64,000 nucleotides of DNA, taken from positions 2,170,001 through 2,234,000 of the forward strand of contig NZ_CP010892.1 in the NCBI RefSeq assembly GCF_000931465.1, read 5' to 3'. Source of the stretch: Pseudomonas sp. MRSN 12121. GTDB lineage: Bacteria > Pseudomonadota > Gammaproteobacteria > Pseudomonadales > Pseudomonadaceae. A program made the position numbers and the translations under genes. The notes beneath the pieces are model-generated. The model did no database searches. It saw nothing but the letters and a program-made list of their open reading frames with translations, and was not told where the DNA came from. Positions 42,903-50,852 of the stretch are shown piece by piece (position 1 is the first letter of the stretch; every line of letters begins with the position of its first letter).

Positions 42903-43457
42903 ATGTTTTTGCCCAAGCGTGTTCTATCTCGTTCGCTGACGCTGGCGGCGTGCCTGCTGGTATTGAACTCACCGACCTGGGCATCGCCGGCGCAGACTTA
43001 TGATTTCGGCCAGGCGGCCCCGGCGGCCAAGGCCACGCGCACGGTCGAAGTGGTCATGGGCGATATGTCCTTCGATCCCAAGAGCCTGGACATCAAGGCC
43101 GGCGAGACCGTGCGTTTCGTCCTGATCAACAAGGGCCAGTTGTTGCACGAGTTCAGCCTCGGTAACGCGGCCATGCATGCCGAGCACCAGCAGGAAATGC
43201 TGAAAATGCAGCAGAGCGGAATGCTCACGCCCACGGCCATGAAGGCGATGCCTGCTGGCGCGATGGATCATGCGGCCATGGGGCATGGCGCGATGCCCGG
43301 CATGCAGCACGACGACCCGAACAGCGTGCTGGTGGAGCCGGGCAAGACCGCGGAATTGACCTGGACCTTCAACCAGGCCGGCAGCCTGGAGTTCGCCTGC
43401 AATATCCCGGGGCACTACCAGGCGGGCATGGTCGGCAAGCTGACCGTCAGCCAGTAA
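42903..43457 (+). CDS. periplasmic cupredoxin with Met/His-rich insertion (CopI-like)
   Basis: A 184-residue exported protein (signal peptide ending NSPTWASPA). The plastocyanin-like domain starts VEVVMGDMSFDPKSLDIKAG; copper ligands are probably His in LLHEFSLG, Cys and His in FACNIPGHYQAGMVG, and a downstream Met. Between the two halves is an insertion rich in Met and His (about residues 95-135; MKAMPAGAMDHAAMGHGAM) that would bind extra copper. It resembles PA2807 and the CopI copper-tolerance proteins. GGAG precedes the start, and the CopR-type operator lies upstream, so copper induction is likely. Confidence 0.85.
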   Translation: MFLPKRVLSRSLTLAACLLVLNSPTWASPAQTYDFGQAAPAAKATRTVEVVMGDMSFDPKSLDIKAGETVRFVLINKGQLLHEFSLGNAAMHAEHQQEMLKMQQSGMLTPTAMKAMPAGAMDHAAMGHGAMPGMQHDDPNSVLVEPGKTAELTWTFNQAGSLEFACNIPGHYQAGMVGKLTVSQ

Positions 43458-43525
43458 GCGCCTGGGGCTCAAAGGCGGAGGCAAAGGCTGGTAGAATCGC
43501 CTGATTCTTCAGTCAGGTTTCCGCC

Positions 43526-44356
43526 ATGCATCCCGCAGCCGAACATTCGCCGCTGGGCAAGTCCAGTGAATACGTCTCTACTTACACCCCGTCCTTGCTG
43601 TTCCCGATTCCGCGGGCGGCGAAATGGGCCGAGCTGGGCCTGAGCGCCGAGACCCTGCCTTACAAGGGAGTGGATTTCTGGAACTGCTTCGAGCTGTCCT
43701 GGCTGTTGCCTTCCGGCAAGCCGGTGGTGGCCATCGCCGAGTTCAGCATCCCGGCGGATTCGCCGAACATCATCGAGTCGAAATCGTTCAAGCTGTACCT
43801 CAACTCGCTGAACCAGACTGCTTTCGCGGACCGCCAGAGCCTGGAAGAAACCTTGCGCGGCGACCTTTCGGCCGCTGCTGGCAAGCCGGTGGGTGTGCGG
43901 ATCCGCAGCCTGGGCGAGGTGGAGGCGGAAGGTGTGGTGGCGTTGCCGGGTACCTGCATCGATGAGCTGGATATCAGCGTCAGCAGTTATGAGCATCCAC
44001 GTCCGGAGCTGCTGCAATGCGACCGGTCGCGGGTCGTGGAGGAGAGCGTGCACAGCCATCTGCTCAAGTCCAATTGCCCGGTCACCAGCCAGCCGGACTG
44101 GGGCAGCGTGGTGGTGGAGTACCGTGGCCCGGCGCTGGATCACGCCAGCCTGCTGGCCTACCTGGTGAGCTTCCGCCAGCACTCGGATTTCCACGAGCAG
44201 TGCGTGGAGCGGATTTTCCTCGACCTGCAGCGTTTACTGCAGCCGGAAAAACTGACGGTATATGCGCGTTATGTGCGTCGTGGCGGCCTGGACATCAACC
44301 CGTACCGCAGCACCGAAACCGCGGACTTCGACAATGTTCGGCTGGTACGCCAGTAA
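43526..44356 (+). CDS. queF: NADPH-dependent 7-cyano-7-deazaguanine reductase
   Basis: Reduces the nitrile of preQ0 to preQ1 in queuosine biosynthesis, in the cytosol. The 276-residue long (YqfF-like two-domain) form is typical of proteobacteria. The nucleophilic Cys is in [16 protein letters not shown] (near residue 186) and the QueF motif with the substrate-binding Glu/His in [19 protein letters not shown]. The N-terminal half has [20 protein letters not shown] looked for a preQ1 riboswitch upstream and saw none. A strong terminator follows. Confidence 0.95.
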   Translation: MHPAAEHSPLGKSSEYVSTYTPSLLFPIPRAAKWAELGLSAETLPYKGVDFWNCFELSWLLPSGKPVVAIAEFSIPADSPNIIESKSFKLYLNSLNQTAFADRQSLEETLRGDLSAAAGKPVGVRIRSLGEVEAEGVVALPGTCIDELDISVSSYEHPRPELLQCDRSRVVEESVHSHLLKSNCPVTSQPDWGSVVVEYRGPALDHASLLAYLVSFRQHSDFHEQCVERIFLDLQRLLQPEKLTVYARYVRRGGLDINPYRSTETADFDNVRLVRQ

Positions 44357-44360
44357 TGAA

Positions 44361-44390
44361 AAGCCCCGCTCTGGTAGCGGGGCTTTTTTT
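44361..44390. terminator. intrinsic terminator after queF
   Basis: AAGCCCCGCT / AGCGGGGCTT form a 10-bp stem with a CTGGT loop and a run of T. It can also serve the convergent DUF4404 gene. Confidence 0.92.
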
Positions 44391-44401
44391 GTCTGTAGGG
44401 G

Positions 44402-44665
44402 TCAGATCCCCATGTTGCCGAGGGTTTGCACGATGTTGCGCAACGTGCCGGCAATGGCGGGATGTTCAAGCTCGAAGCGTTCCACGGCGAGGTTGACTCC
44501 GTCGGCCAGGCTAGTGTCCTGGCTAGCGTTTTCCAGTTGCAGTTCGAGTTCGATCTGTTGCATCAAGTCCTGCAGATTGGCGCGTTCTGCTTCCGAAAGC
44601 GGCGGGTTCTGCTCCAATTGCTCGCGCAGGGTGTTGAGCTGTTCTTGCAGGTCGCGGGCAGGCAT
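44402..44665 (-). CDS. DUF4404 family protein
   Basis: An 87-residue, mostly alpha-helical cytosolic protein starting MPARDLQEQLNTLREQLEQN, with likely coiled-coil heptads at residues 5-45 and a C-terminal helix (GTLRNIVQTLGNMGI). The pattern fits DUF4404, a small family of unknown role. AAGGGAG precedes the ATG. The same gene follows queF in P. aeruginosa. Confidence 0.82.
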   Translation of the reverse strand: MPARDLQEQLNTLREQLEQNPPLSEAERANLQDLMQQIELELQLENASQDTSLADGVNLAVERFELEHPAIAGTLRNIVQTLGNMGI

Positions 44666-44778
44666 GGCGTTCTCCCTTCATTGATAGGCACAGCCATGGA
44701 CCGCGCCGATTCGCTAAAGGTCCATGTCCGAACCTTAGCGTAATCCACTCACGGGCAATGTGCATGATCTTGATCAAG

Positions 44779-45399
44779 TCAGGGTTTTTCGCCCTTCAGA
44801 CGACGCTGTCCGATGTCCGCCAGGCAGGTCGGCAACTCGCCCAGGTGGTCGATCACCGAATGCACGCCAAGGCTGAACAGGTGCAGGGTAGCCTTGCCGC
44901 GCTTGCGTTCCCGCTCCTGTTGTTCCAGGGCCTGCCATTCCGTGGAACTCATGCCGCAGAGCGAGCCGCAGGAAGCCAGGCCGATGGTCCAGAGACCCGC
45001 ATTGAGGCCCGACTGCAGCAGGCGCGGTTCGCCACTGACTAGTACACAGCCATCCAGCCGGCTGACATTCAGGGCCATCAGCGCCTGCCAGCAGGCATCG
45101 GGGGCCGGCCAACGGGCACCGGTGTTGGAGGAGGAGGTGATCCAGGCCGGCAATGACCCGGCCAGGCGCTGGCTGAGGCTGTCGGGGAGTTCGTCGAGCC
45201 AGGCGCAGGGTACGCCCTGATGTTGCAGGCTGTGCAGGATGTCCAGGGCGCCATGGGTGGCATGGGCCTGTTCGAGTACCGGGTGATCGGCGCTGTGCAG
45301 GCGCATGCGGGCGCCGAAGTCCACGAGGCAGCCGCTGAGGCCAAAGAGCACAGCTGTCAAAGTGGGGGCGTTGAGGGGCAAGGCTTCGGCGTGAGGCAT
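44779..45399 (-). CDS. HAD-like protein, probably catalytically inactive (phosphonatase-related)
   Basis: A 206-residue protein related to phosphonoacetaldehyde hydrolase-type HAD enzymes. The family motif I, normally F-D-x-x-G-T, reads FGLSGCLVDFGARMRLH here, so the nucleophilic Asp is Gly. Later parts (CVLVSGEPRLLQSGLNAGLWTIGLAS) resemble HAD motif IV, whose first acidic residues (usually DS/DD) are also missing. It probably binds something without hydrolysing it, or is a regulatory relic. The position matches PA2803 of P. aeruginosa. AGGGA precedes the ATG. Divergent from mlaA. Confidence 0.7.
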   Translation of the reverse strand: MPHAEALPLNAPTLTAVLFGLSGCLVDFGARMRLHSADHPVLEQAHATHGALDILHSLQHQGVPCAWLDELPDSLSQRLAGSLPAWITSSSNTGARWPAPDACWQALMALNVSRLDGCVLVSGEPRLLQSGLNAGLWTIGLASCGSLCGMSSTEWQALEQQERERKRGKATLHLFSLGVHSVIDHLGELPTCLADIGQRRLKGEKP

Positions 45400-45579
45400 C
45401 GGGACGTCCCTGAAATACCTCGCAAGAGTATCGACGGCAGATGACCGTTGGATGACGCGCTTTGGGCAAGGCGCAAGGCATGCAGGCCGGTGCTGCCTAA
45501 ATCGAGTTCATCCGCCTATACTAGGCAGCTAACCGCCAGGGCATAGCGCCCGCGACAGTACAATCCAAGGAGTTTTGCT

Positions 45580-46260
45580 ATGCGCTGGAGCAATCGTCTC
45601 GCTCAGCTTATGTGTGTCAGCATGCTGGTGCCTGTTTTGGCCCAGGCCGCGGAAGACGATCCGTGGGAAAGCATCAACCGTCCGATCTTCACCTTCAACG
45701 ACACCATCGACACCTATGCGTTGAAGCCCCTGGCGCAGGGTTACCAGGCAGTAACGCCACAGTTTCTCGAAGACGGCATCCACAACTTCTTCCGCAATAT
45801 CGGCGATGTCGGCAACCTCGCCAACGATATCCTACAGGCCAAGCCTCACGCGGCGGCTGTCGACACCGCGCGGCTGCTGATGAACACCACCATCGGCCTG
45901 GCCGGCTTCTTCGATGTGAGTACCAAGATGGGCTTGCAGCGTAACGACGAAGACTTCGGCCAGACGCTCGGTTACTGGGGCGTTGGCAGCGGTCCTTACG
46001 TGATGCTGCCGTTCTTCGGTCCCAGCACCCTGCGCGATGCGCCGTCCAAGTATGTGGACAGCTTCACCGAACCCTATCGCTATGTGAACGACGTGCCGGT
46101 ACGCAACAGTGCTTTCGCGCTGGATGTCATCGATACCCGTGCCAGCCTGCTGTCGAGCGAGAAGCTGATCAGCGGCGACAAGTACACCTTCATTCGCAAT
46201 GCCTATCTGCAGAACCGCGAATTCAAGGTCAAGGATGGCCAGGTCGAAGACGATTTTTAA
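45580..46260 (+). CDS. mlaA: phospholipid-transport outer-membrane protein MlaA/VacJ
   Basis: Outer-membrane component of the Mla pathway, which returns mislocalised phospholipids from the outer leaflet to the inner membrane. The 226 residues have a signal peptide (VPVLAQAAEDDPWE) and the core DPWESINRPIFTFNDTIDTY, GVGSGPYVMLPFFGPST and the C-terminal DTRASLLSSEKLI. The signal peptide has no lipobox Cys at its end, so unlike E. coli MlaA it would be cut by signal peptidase I and not lipidated, as also reported for P. aeruginosa. AAGGAG precedes the ATG. Confidence 0.92.
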   Translation: MRWSNRLAQLMCVSMLVPVLAQAAEDDPWESINRPIFTFNDTIDTYALKPLAQGYQAVTPQFLEDGIHNFFRNIGDVGNLANDILQAKPHAAAVDTARLLMNTTIGLAGFFDVSTKMGLQRNDEDFGQTLGYWGVGSGPYVMLPFFGPSTLRDAPSKYVDSFTEPYRYVNDVPVRNSAFALDVIDTRASLLSSEKLISGDKYTFIRNAYLQNREFKVKDGQVEDDF

Positions 46261-46278
46261 GCCCTGATCTGTGCATGA

Positions 46279-46308
46279 AAAAGGCGGCCCCCAGGGCCGC
46301 CTTTTTTG
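46279..46308. terminator. intrinsic terminator between mlaA and the PilZ gene
   Basis: AAGGCGGCCC / GGGCCGCCTT form a 10-bp stem with a short CCA loop, A-rich sequence before and six T after; it can act in both directions. Confidence 0.9.
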
Positions 46309-46320
46309 CGGCTGTCCGGT

Positions 46321-46620
46321 TCAGTTCATCTTCAAGATTGTAAGGCCAAGTTTCTGGCCGTTGCCTTCCAGTTCGGTGACCCAGACCACTTCGGTATCCG
46401 CTTCCAATCCCCTCAGGGCGGCATGCTCGGAATCGATGCGCACGCTGAGCCGGTCGCCGACCTTGAACGAGCGTCTGGCCTGAACCTGCATGCCACTGCT
46501 GGACAGGTCGATGCAGATGGCTGGAATCACCTGGCCCTGATGGATCAGGGTGACCTCGGCATCCACCCGCATACGGATGTAATCGCGCTTTTCGCTGTAG
46601 TCACGATCGTTGGCGTTCAT
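46321..46620 (-). CDS. PilZ domain c-di-GMP-binding protein
   Basis: A 99-residue single-domain PilZ protein. Both ligand motifs are intact: RDYIR (RxxxR) near the N-terminus and DLSSSG (DxSxxG) near residue 41. Binding of c-di-GMP is therefore likely; the target is unknown. It resembles PA2799. I start at ATG 46620, which has CAGGA eight bases upstream; the ATG three codons earlier has its SD too close. Convergent with mlaA and divergent from rssB. Confidence 0.88.
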   Translation of the reverse strand: MNANDRDYSEKRDYIRMRVDAEVTLIHQGQVIPAICIDLSSSGMQVQARRSFKVGDRLSVRIDSEHAALRGLEADTEVVWVTELEGNGQKLGLTILKMN

Positions 46621-46895
46621 CGGGTCCATCCTGCGTTTAGGTTGCGGATTTGCCTGTTCTTATAACTCCCGGTGATTTGAGGTGTAAAGACGCCCGGCGA
46701 CCATCGGCATGAGCTTGAAACGCCCCGCGGATGGGAGTACCGTCTGCGCCTTAGAAGGGCACCTCTGATGGTCGAGCGTGCAGGGCCGTGGGCCCTGGCT
46801 CCGTTTCCAGAGTGGCTAGAAAGCGAATCCAGTAGTGTGCGCCAGGCCTGTGCCCAGCCACCTACGCCAACCTAATTCTGGCGCCGTTTGCCCAC

Positions 46896-48077
46896 ATGCC
46901 AAAAACCAGTGCCACGCTGCTGATAATCGATGACGACGAAGTAGTGCGCGCGAGCCTCGCGGCCTATTTGGAAGACAGTGGCTTCAGCGTCCTGCAGGCC
47001 GGCAACGGTCAGCAGGGACTTCAGGTATTCGAGCAGGAAAAGCCCGACTTGGTGATCTGCGATCTGCGCATGCCGCAGATGGGCGGTCTCGAGCTTATCC
47101 GTCAGGTCACCGACATCGAGCCGCAGACCCCGGTCATCGTGGTGTCGGGCGCCGGTGTGATGAACGATGCCGTCGAGGCACTGCGTCTGGGCGCTGCCGA
47201 CTACCTGATCAAGCCGCTGGAAGACCTGGCGGTACTGGAACACTCGGTACGCCGCGCCCTGGACCGCGCACGCCTGCTGCTGGAAAACCAGCGCTACCGG
47301 GAGAAGCTGGAAGCGGCCAATCGTGAGCTCGAAGCCAGCCTGAGCCTGTTGCAGGAAGACCAGAACGCCGGGCGCCAGGTGCAGATGAACATGCTGCCGG
47401 TGAGCCCCTGGACGATCGATGCGTTCAAGTTTGCCCACCAGATCATTCCGTCGCTGTACCTGTCCGGCGATTTCGTCGATTACTTTCGTGTCGACGAGCG
47501 TCGCGTAGCCTTCTACCTGGCGGACGTGTCCGGACATGGCGCCTCATCGGCCTTCGTCACGGTGCTGCTCAAGTTCATGACCACGCGCCTGCTGTTCGAA
47601 TCCAAGCGCAACGGCACGTTGCCGGAGTTCAAGCCGTCGGAAGTCCTGGGCCATATCAACCGTGGCCTGATCAGCTGTAAGCTGGGCAAACACGTGACAA
47701 TGGTCGGTGGCGTCATCGACGAGGAGACAGGCTTGTTGACCTATAGCATTGGCGGACACCTGCCATTGCCTGTGTTGTACACGCCAGACAGCGTGCGTTA
47801 TCTGGAAGGGCGTGGCCTGCCGGTCGGCTTGTTCAATGAAGCGACCTACGAGGACCACATTCTGGAACTGCCGCCGAGCTTCAGCCTGACGCTGATGTCT
47901 GATGGCATTCTGGACCTTTTGCCGGAACCCACACTCAAAGAGAAAGAAGCCGCCTTGCCCGAACGGGTGAGAACGGCAGGCGGCAGCCTGGATGGTCTGC
48001 GGCAGGTTTTTGGATTGGCCACGCTAGGGGAGATGCCGGATGATATCGCCCTGTTGGTGTTGAGCAGGAATCTTTAA
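46896..48077 (+). CDS. rssB: response regulator with PP2C-type phosphatase domain (RssB-like)
   Basis: A 393-residue regulator. The receiver domain has DDDE acidic residues (LLIIDDDEVVRAS), the phospho-acceptor in DLVICDLRMPQMGGLE and the Lys in ADYLIKPLEDLAVL. A coiled linker (about residues 130-160) joins a PPM/PP2C phosphatase domain with metal-binding Asp in YLSGDFVDYF and YLADVSGHGASSA, MSDGILDLLP and MPDDIALLVL. It corresponds to P. aeruginosa RssB (PA2798), which with the anti-sigma antagonist RssC tunes RpoS-related output. There is no good SD at the start. rssC overlaps its stop by one base. Confidence 0.88.
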   Translation: MPKTSATLLIIDDDEVVRASLAAYLEDSGFSVLQAGNGQQGLQVFEQEKPDLVICDLRMPQMGGLELIRQVTDIEPQTPVIVVSGAGVMNDAVEALRLGAADYLIKPLEDLAVLEHSVRRALDRARLLLENQRYREKLEAANRELEASLSLLQEDQNAGRQVQMNMLPVSPWTIDAFKFAHQIIPSLYLSGDFVDYFRVDERRVAFYLADVSGHGASSAFVTVLLKFMTTRLLFESKRNGTLPEFKPSEVLGHINRGLISCKLGKHVTMVGGVIDEETGLLTYSIGGHLPLPVLYTPDSVRYLEGRGLPVGLFNEATYEDHILELPPSFSLTLMSDGILDLLPEPTLKEKEAALPERVRTAGGSLDGLRQVFGLATLGEMPDDIALLVLSRNL

Positions 48078-48559
48078 TGAGTACCGGTAGAATCCAGTTC
48101 GCCGAGCAGGACGGCACCTTTGTCCTGAAGTTTGTCGGTGAAGTGCGTCTGACTCTGTGTTCGGCACTGGATGCGACTATTGAGCGGATCTTCACGGCGC
48201 TGAATTTCTCGGCGATCGTGATCGACCTGACCGAGACCCGCAGCATCGACAGCACCACCCTGGGCCTGCTGGCCAAGCTGTCGATCCTGTCGCGGCAGAA
48301 GGTCGGCCTGCTGCCGACCGTGGTCACCACCCATGAAGACATCACGCGCCTGTTGCAGTCCATGGGTTTCGACCAGGTGTTCAACATCGTCGATCGCCCG
48401 ATCCCCTGCCCGGAGTGCCTGACCGACCTGCCTTCCCAGGATCAGTCGGAAGAAGTGGTGCGGCTCAAGGTGCTGGAAGCGCACAAGATCCTCATGGGCT
48501 TGAACGACTCCAATCGCGAGGCTTTCCACGATCTGGTGAATGCCCTGGAGCGTCACTGA
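48077..48559 (+). CDS. rssC: STAS anti-sigma factor antagonist (RssC-like)
   Basis: A 160-residue STAS protein, likely substrate of the phosphatase encoded just upstream. The conserved phosphorylatable Ser lies in TETRSIDSTTLGLLAKLS. The C-terminal 50 residues (CPECLTDLPSQDQSEEVVRL) extend beyond the STAS fold and contain a Cys-x-x-Cys pair, a feature of the Pseudomonas form. Start and stop overlap rssB (TAATG), so the two are coupled. It matches PA2797. Confidence 0.88.
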   Translation: MSTGRIQFAEQDGTFVLKFVGEVRLTLCSALDATIERIFTALNFSAIVIDLTETRSIDSTTLGLLAKLSILSRQKVGLLPTVVTTHEDITRLLQSMGFDQVFNIVDRPIPCPECLTDLPSQDQSEEVVRLKVLEAHKILMGLNDSNREAFHDLVNALERH

Positions 48560-48580
48560 TCCACTAAAGTTTCAGCGCAC

Positions 48581-48617
48581 AAAAAAAGGGCGACCCCGCG
48601 AGGGGCCGCCCTTTTTG
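48581..48617. terminator. bidirectional intrinsic terminator
   Basis: AAAAAGGGCG...CGCCCTTTTT type hairpin (with inner CCCC/GGGG pairing) between the convergent rssC and tal genes; A run before, T run after. Confidence 0.9.
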
Positions 48618-48634
48618 CGTTGGCGTGCGTTCGA

Positions 48635-49561
48635 TCAGAGCTTGGCAGCCAGCAGCGCCTCGAGTTTTTCCTGGTCGCGGGCGAACTGGCGGATACCTTC
48701 GGCCAGCTTCTCGGTGGCCATGGCGTCTTCGTTGGAGGCCCAGCGGAACTGCGCTTCGTTCAGGCTCTGGCGAGCTTCGCCCGCGTGGCCCGGCGTCAGT
48801 TTGCGTTCCAGCTTGCCGGTATCGGCGGCCAGTTTCTCGATCAGGTCCGGGCTGATGGTCAGGCGATCGCAGCCTGCCAGTTGCTCGATCTGGTTCAGGT
48901 TGCGGAAGCTGGCGCCCATGACCACGGTCTTGTAGTCGTTGACCTTGTAGTAGTTGTAGATGCGGGTTACCGACTGCACGCCCGGATCGTCGGCGCCGGT
49001 GTAGTCGTTGCCATTGGCCTTCTTGTACCAGTCATAGATACGGCCCACGAACGGCGAGATCAGGAACACGCCGGCTTCGGCGCAGGCGATCGCCTGGGCG
49101 AAGGAGAACAGCAGGGTCAGGTTGGTCTGGATGCCTTCACGCTCCAGTTGCTCGGCCGCGCGGATGCCTTCCCAGGTGGAGGCGATCTTGATCAGTACGC
49201 GCTCACGGCCAATGCCTGCCTTGTCGTACAGCTCGATCAGGCGATGGGCGCGCTTGAGCATGGCGTCGGTATCGAACGACAGGCGGGCATCCACCTCAGT
49301 GGAAATACGCCCTGGAATCACTTTCAGGATTTCTTTGCCCACCGCGACGCCAAAGCGGTCGCTGGCCAGGCCGATGTCGCCCTTGACGTCGCTGACAGCG
49401 GCATTCAGCAGGTCGGCATAACCGGGAATGGCCGCCGCCTTGAGCAGCAGGGAAGGGTTGGTGGTGGCGTCTACCGGCTTGACCCGGGCGATGGCGTCGA
49501 AGTCGCCGGTGTCGGCAACCACGGTAGTGAATTGCTTGAGTTGTTCCAGCTTGGAAGTCAT
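48635..49561 (-). CDS. tal: transaldolase
   Basis: Non-oxidative pentose phosphate enzyme transferring a dihydroxyacetone unit between sedoheptulose-7-P and glyceraldehyde-3-P. The 308-residue (TalB-type) TIM barrel has the Schiff-base Lys in [19 protein letters not shown] (near 131), the N-terminal [19 protein letters not shown] and [14 protein letters not shown] near the C-terminus. ATG 49561 is the family start; codons upstream are unlike the family. It corresponds to PA2796 and is followed by dusA in the leftward direction upstream. Confidence 0.95.
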   Translation of the reverse strand: MTSKLEQLKQFTTVVADTGDFDAIARVKPVDATTNPSLLLKAAAIPGYADLLNAAVSDVKGDIGLASDRFGVAVGKEILKVIPGRISTEVDARLSFDTDAMLKRAHRLIELYDKAGIGRERVLIKIASTWEGIRAAEQLEREGIQTNLTLLFSFAQAIACAEAGVFLISPFVGRIYDWYKKANGNDYTGADDPGVQSVTRIYNYYKVNDYKTVVMGASFRNLNQIEQLAGCDRLTISPDLIEKLAADTGKLERKLTPGHAGEARQSLNEAQFRWASNEDAMATEKLAEGIRQFARDQEKLEALLAAKL

Positions 49562-49738
49562 GAGAGTGCTCTGTCCTGTGGGTCTGTTGACATTACCCGA
49601 GCGCTGACAGCCGCTCAAGGGCGCGAATACGCTGAACCCGCCCCAAGGGCTGCAACCTGAAAACGGCTGTTTGAATGCTGGGGCGCTATCCGTCTATTAC
49701 GATGCCAAAAGACCCTTCAGGTTCAACCCGGGCGACCG

Positions 49739-50749
49739 TCAGCGGCCTTCGAGCAACTGTCCTGCCTGATCCAGCAGCGCCAGCGGATCCTGGGCCTTGT
49801 GGATGTCCACCGAGAGCAGTTGGCGGAATTTGCGCGCCCCGGGAAAGCCGGTGCCCAGCCCCAGGATATGGCGCGTGATGTGGTGCATGGCGCCGCCCGC
49901 GGCCAGATGGCGAGCGATGTAAGGCCGCAGCTGCGCCAGCGCTTCGGCCCGGGAAATCACGGGTGCCGTGCTGCCGAACAGCTGCTGATCCACCTCGGCG
50001 AGCAGATAGGGGTTGTGATAGGCCTCGCGTCCCAGCATCACGCCATCGAAGGTCTGCAGGTGCTCATGGCAGGCCTCCAGGGTCTTGATGCCGCCGTTGA
50101 GGATGATTTCCAGCTCGGGGAAATCTGCCTTCAACCGTGCCGCCACGTCATAGCGCAGCGGAGGAATGTCGCGGTTCTCCTTCGGCGACAACCCTTCGAG
50201 AATCGCGATCCGTGCATGCACGGTAAAACTGGTACAGCCAGCCTCGCGTACCTGGCCGACGAAATCGCTCAGCTCTTCATAACTGTCGCGGCCATTGATG
50301 CCGATCCGATGCTTGACGGTCACCGGAATGCTCACCGCATCGCGCATCGCCTTCACGCAATCGGCCACCAGCCCCGGGTGCCCCATCAGGCACGCGCCGA
50401 TCATATTGTTCTGCACCCGATCGCTCGGACAGCCGACGTTAAGGTTCACCTCATCGTAACCATGCTCCTGCGCCATCCGCGCACACGCCGCCAGGTCCGC
50501 CGGCGTACTGCCGCCCAGCTGCAACGCCAAGGGATGCTCGGACTCGTCATGCCGCAGAAAGCGCTCATGATCGCCATTGAGCAACGCCCCGGTGGTGACC
50601 ATTTCGGTGTAGAGCAGGGCGTGCCTGGACAGCAGGCGCAGGAAGAAGCGGCAGTGCCTGTCGGTCCAATCCATCATGGGGGCAACACTAAAGCGCCGAG
50701 ACAGCGTGGGCCTTGCGTTTACGGGGCTAAAGGTCTGTTTATCTAGCAT
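49739..50749 (-). CDS. dusA: tRNA-dihydrouridine synthase A, N-terminus replaced by integrated element
   Basis: FMN enzyme that reduces U20/U20a in tRNA. The TIM barrel has FSVAPMMDWTDRHCR, NLNVGCPSDRVQNNMIGACL with the active-site Cys, TVHARIAILEGLSPKENRDI and VMLGREAYHNPYL. The first 16 or so residues (MLDKQTFSPVNARPTL) do not look like a normal DusA N-terminus and are probably supplied by the prophage on the right, whose integrase begins only 100 bases away on the other strand. The rest of the protein is intact, so function is probably kept, but its promoter and start now lie in element DNA. Confidence 0.92.
   Translation of the reverse strand: MLDKQTFSPVNARPTLSRRFSVAPMMDWTDRHCRFFLRLLSRHALLYTEMVTTGALLNGDHERFLRHDESEHPLALQLGGSTPADLAACARMAQEHGYDEVNLNVGCPSDRVQNNMIGACLMGHPGLVADCVKAMRDAVSIPVTVKHRIGINGRDSYEELSDFVGQVREAGCTSFTVHARIAILEGLSPKENRDIPPLRYDVAARLKADFPELEIILNGGIKTLEACHEHLQTFDGVMLGREAYHNPYLLAEVDQQLFGSTAPVISRAEALAQLRPYIARHLAAGGAMHHITRHILGLGTGFPGARKFRQLLSVDIHKAQDPLALLDQAGQLLEGR
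50665..50705. other. inferred attachment junction (attL) inside the 5' end of dusA
   Basis: A family of integrases adjoining dusA is known to recombine inside the 5' end of that gene. Here the host-like DusA reading begins at the codons for RRFSVAPMMDWTDRHC (about 50640-50705) while codons further 5' look foreign, placing the junction in this stretch. The exact core cannot be fixed because the partner site lies outside the window. Confidence 0.5.
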
Positions 50750-50852
50750 TTTACTCAACGTGTTCTTGGCGTGTTTTCGGGCGTTTTCCGGCGTTTTTAA
50801 AGGCTCGGTGGTACGATGTACCACTTCAAAACTGACGCGTACCACTTTCAAT

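Noticed and set aside
43470..43525. preQ1 riboswitch before queF
   Set aside because: The short gap has no H-type pseudoknot or A-rich tail that I can recognise.
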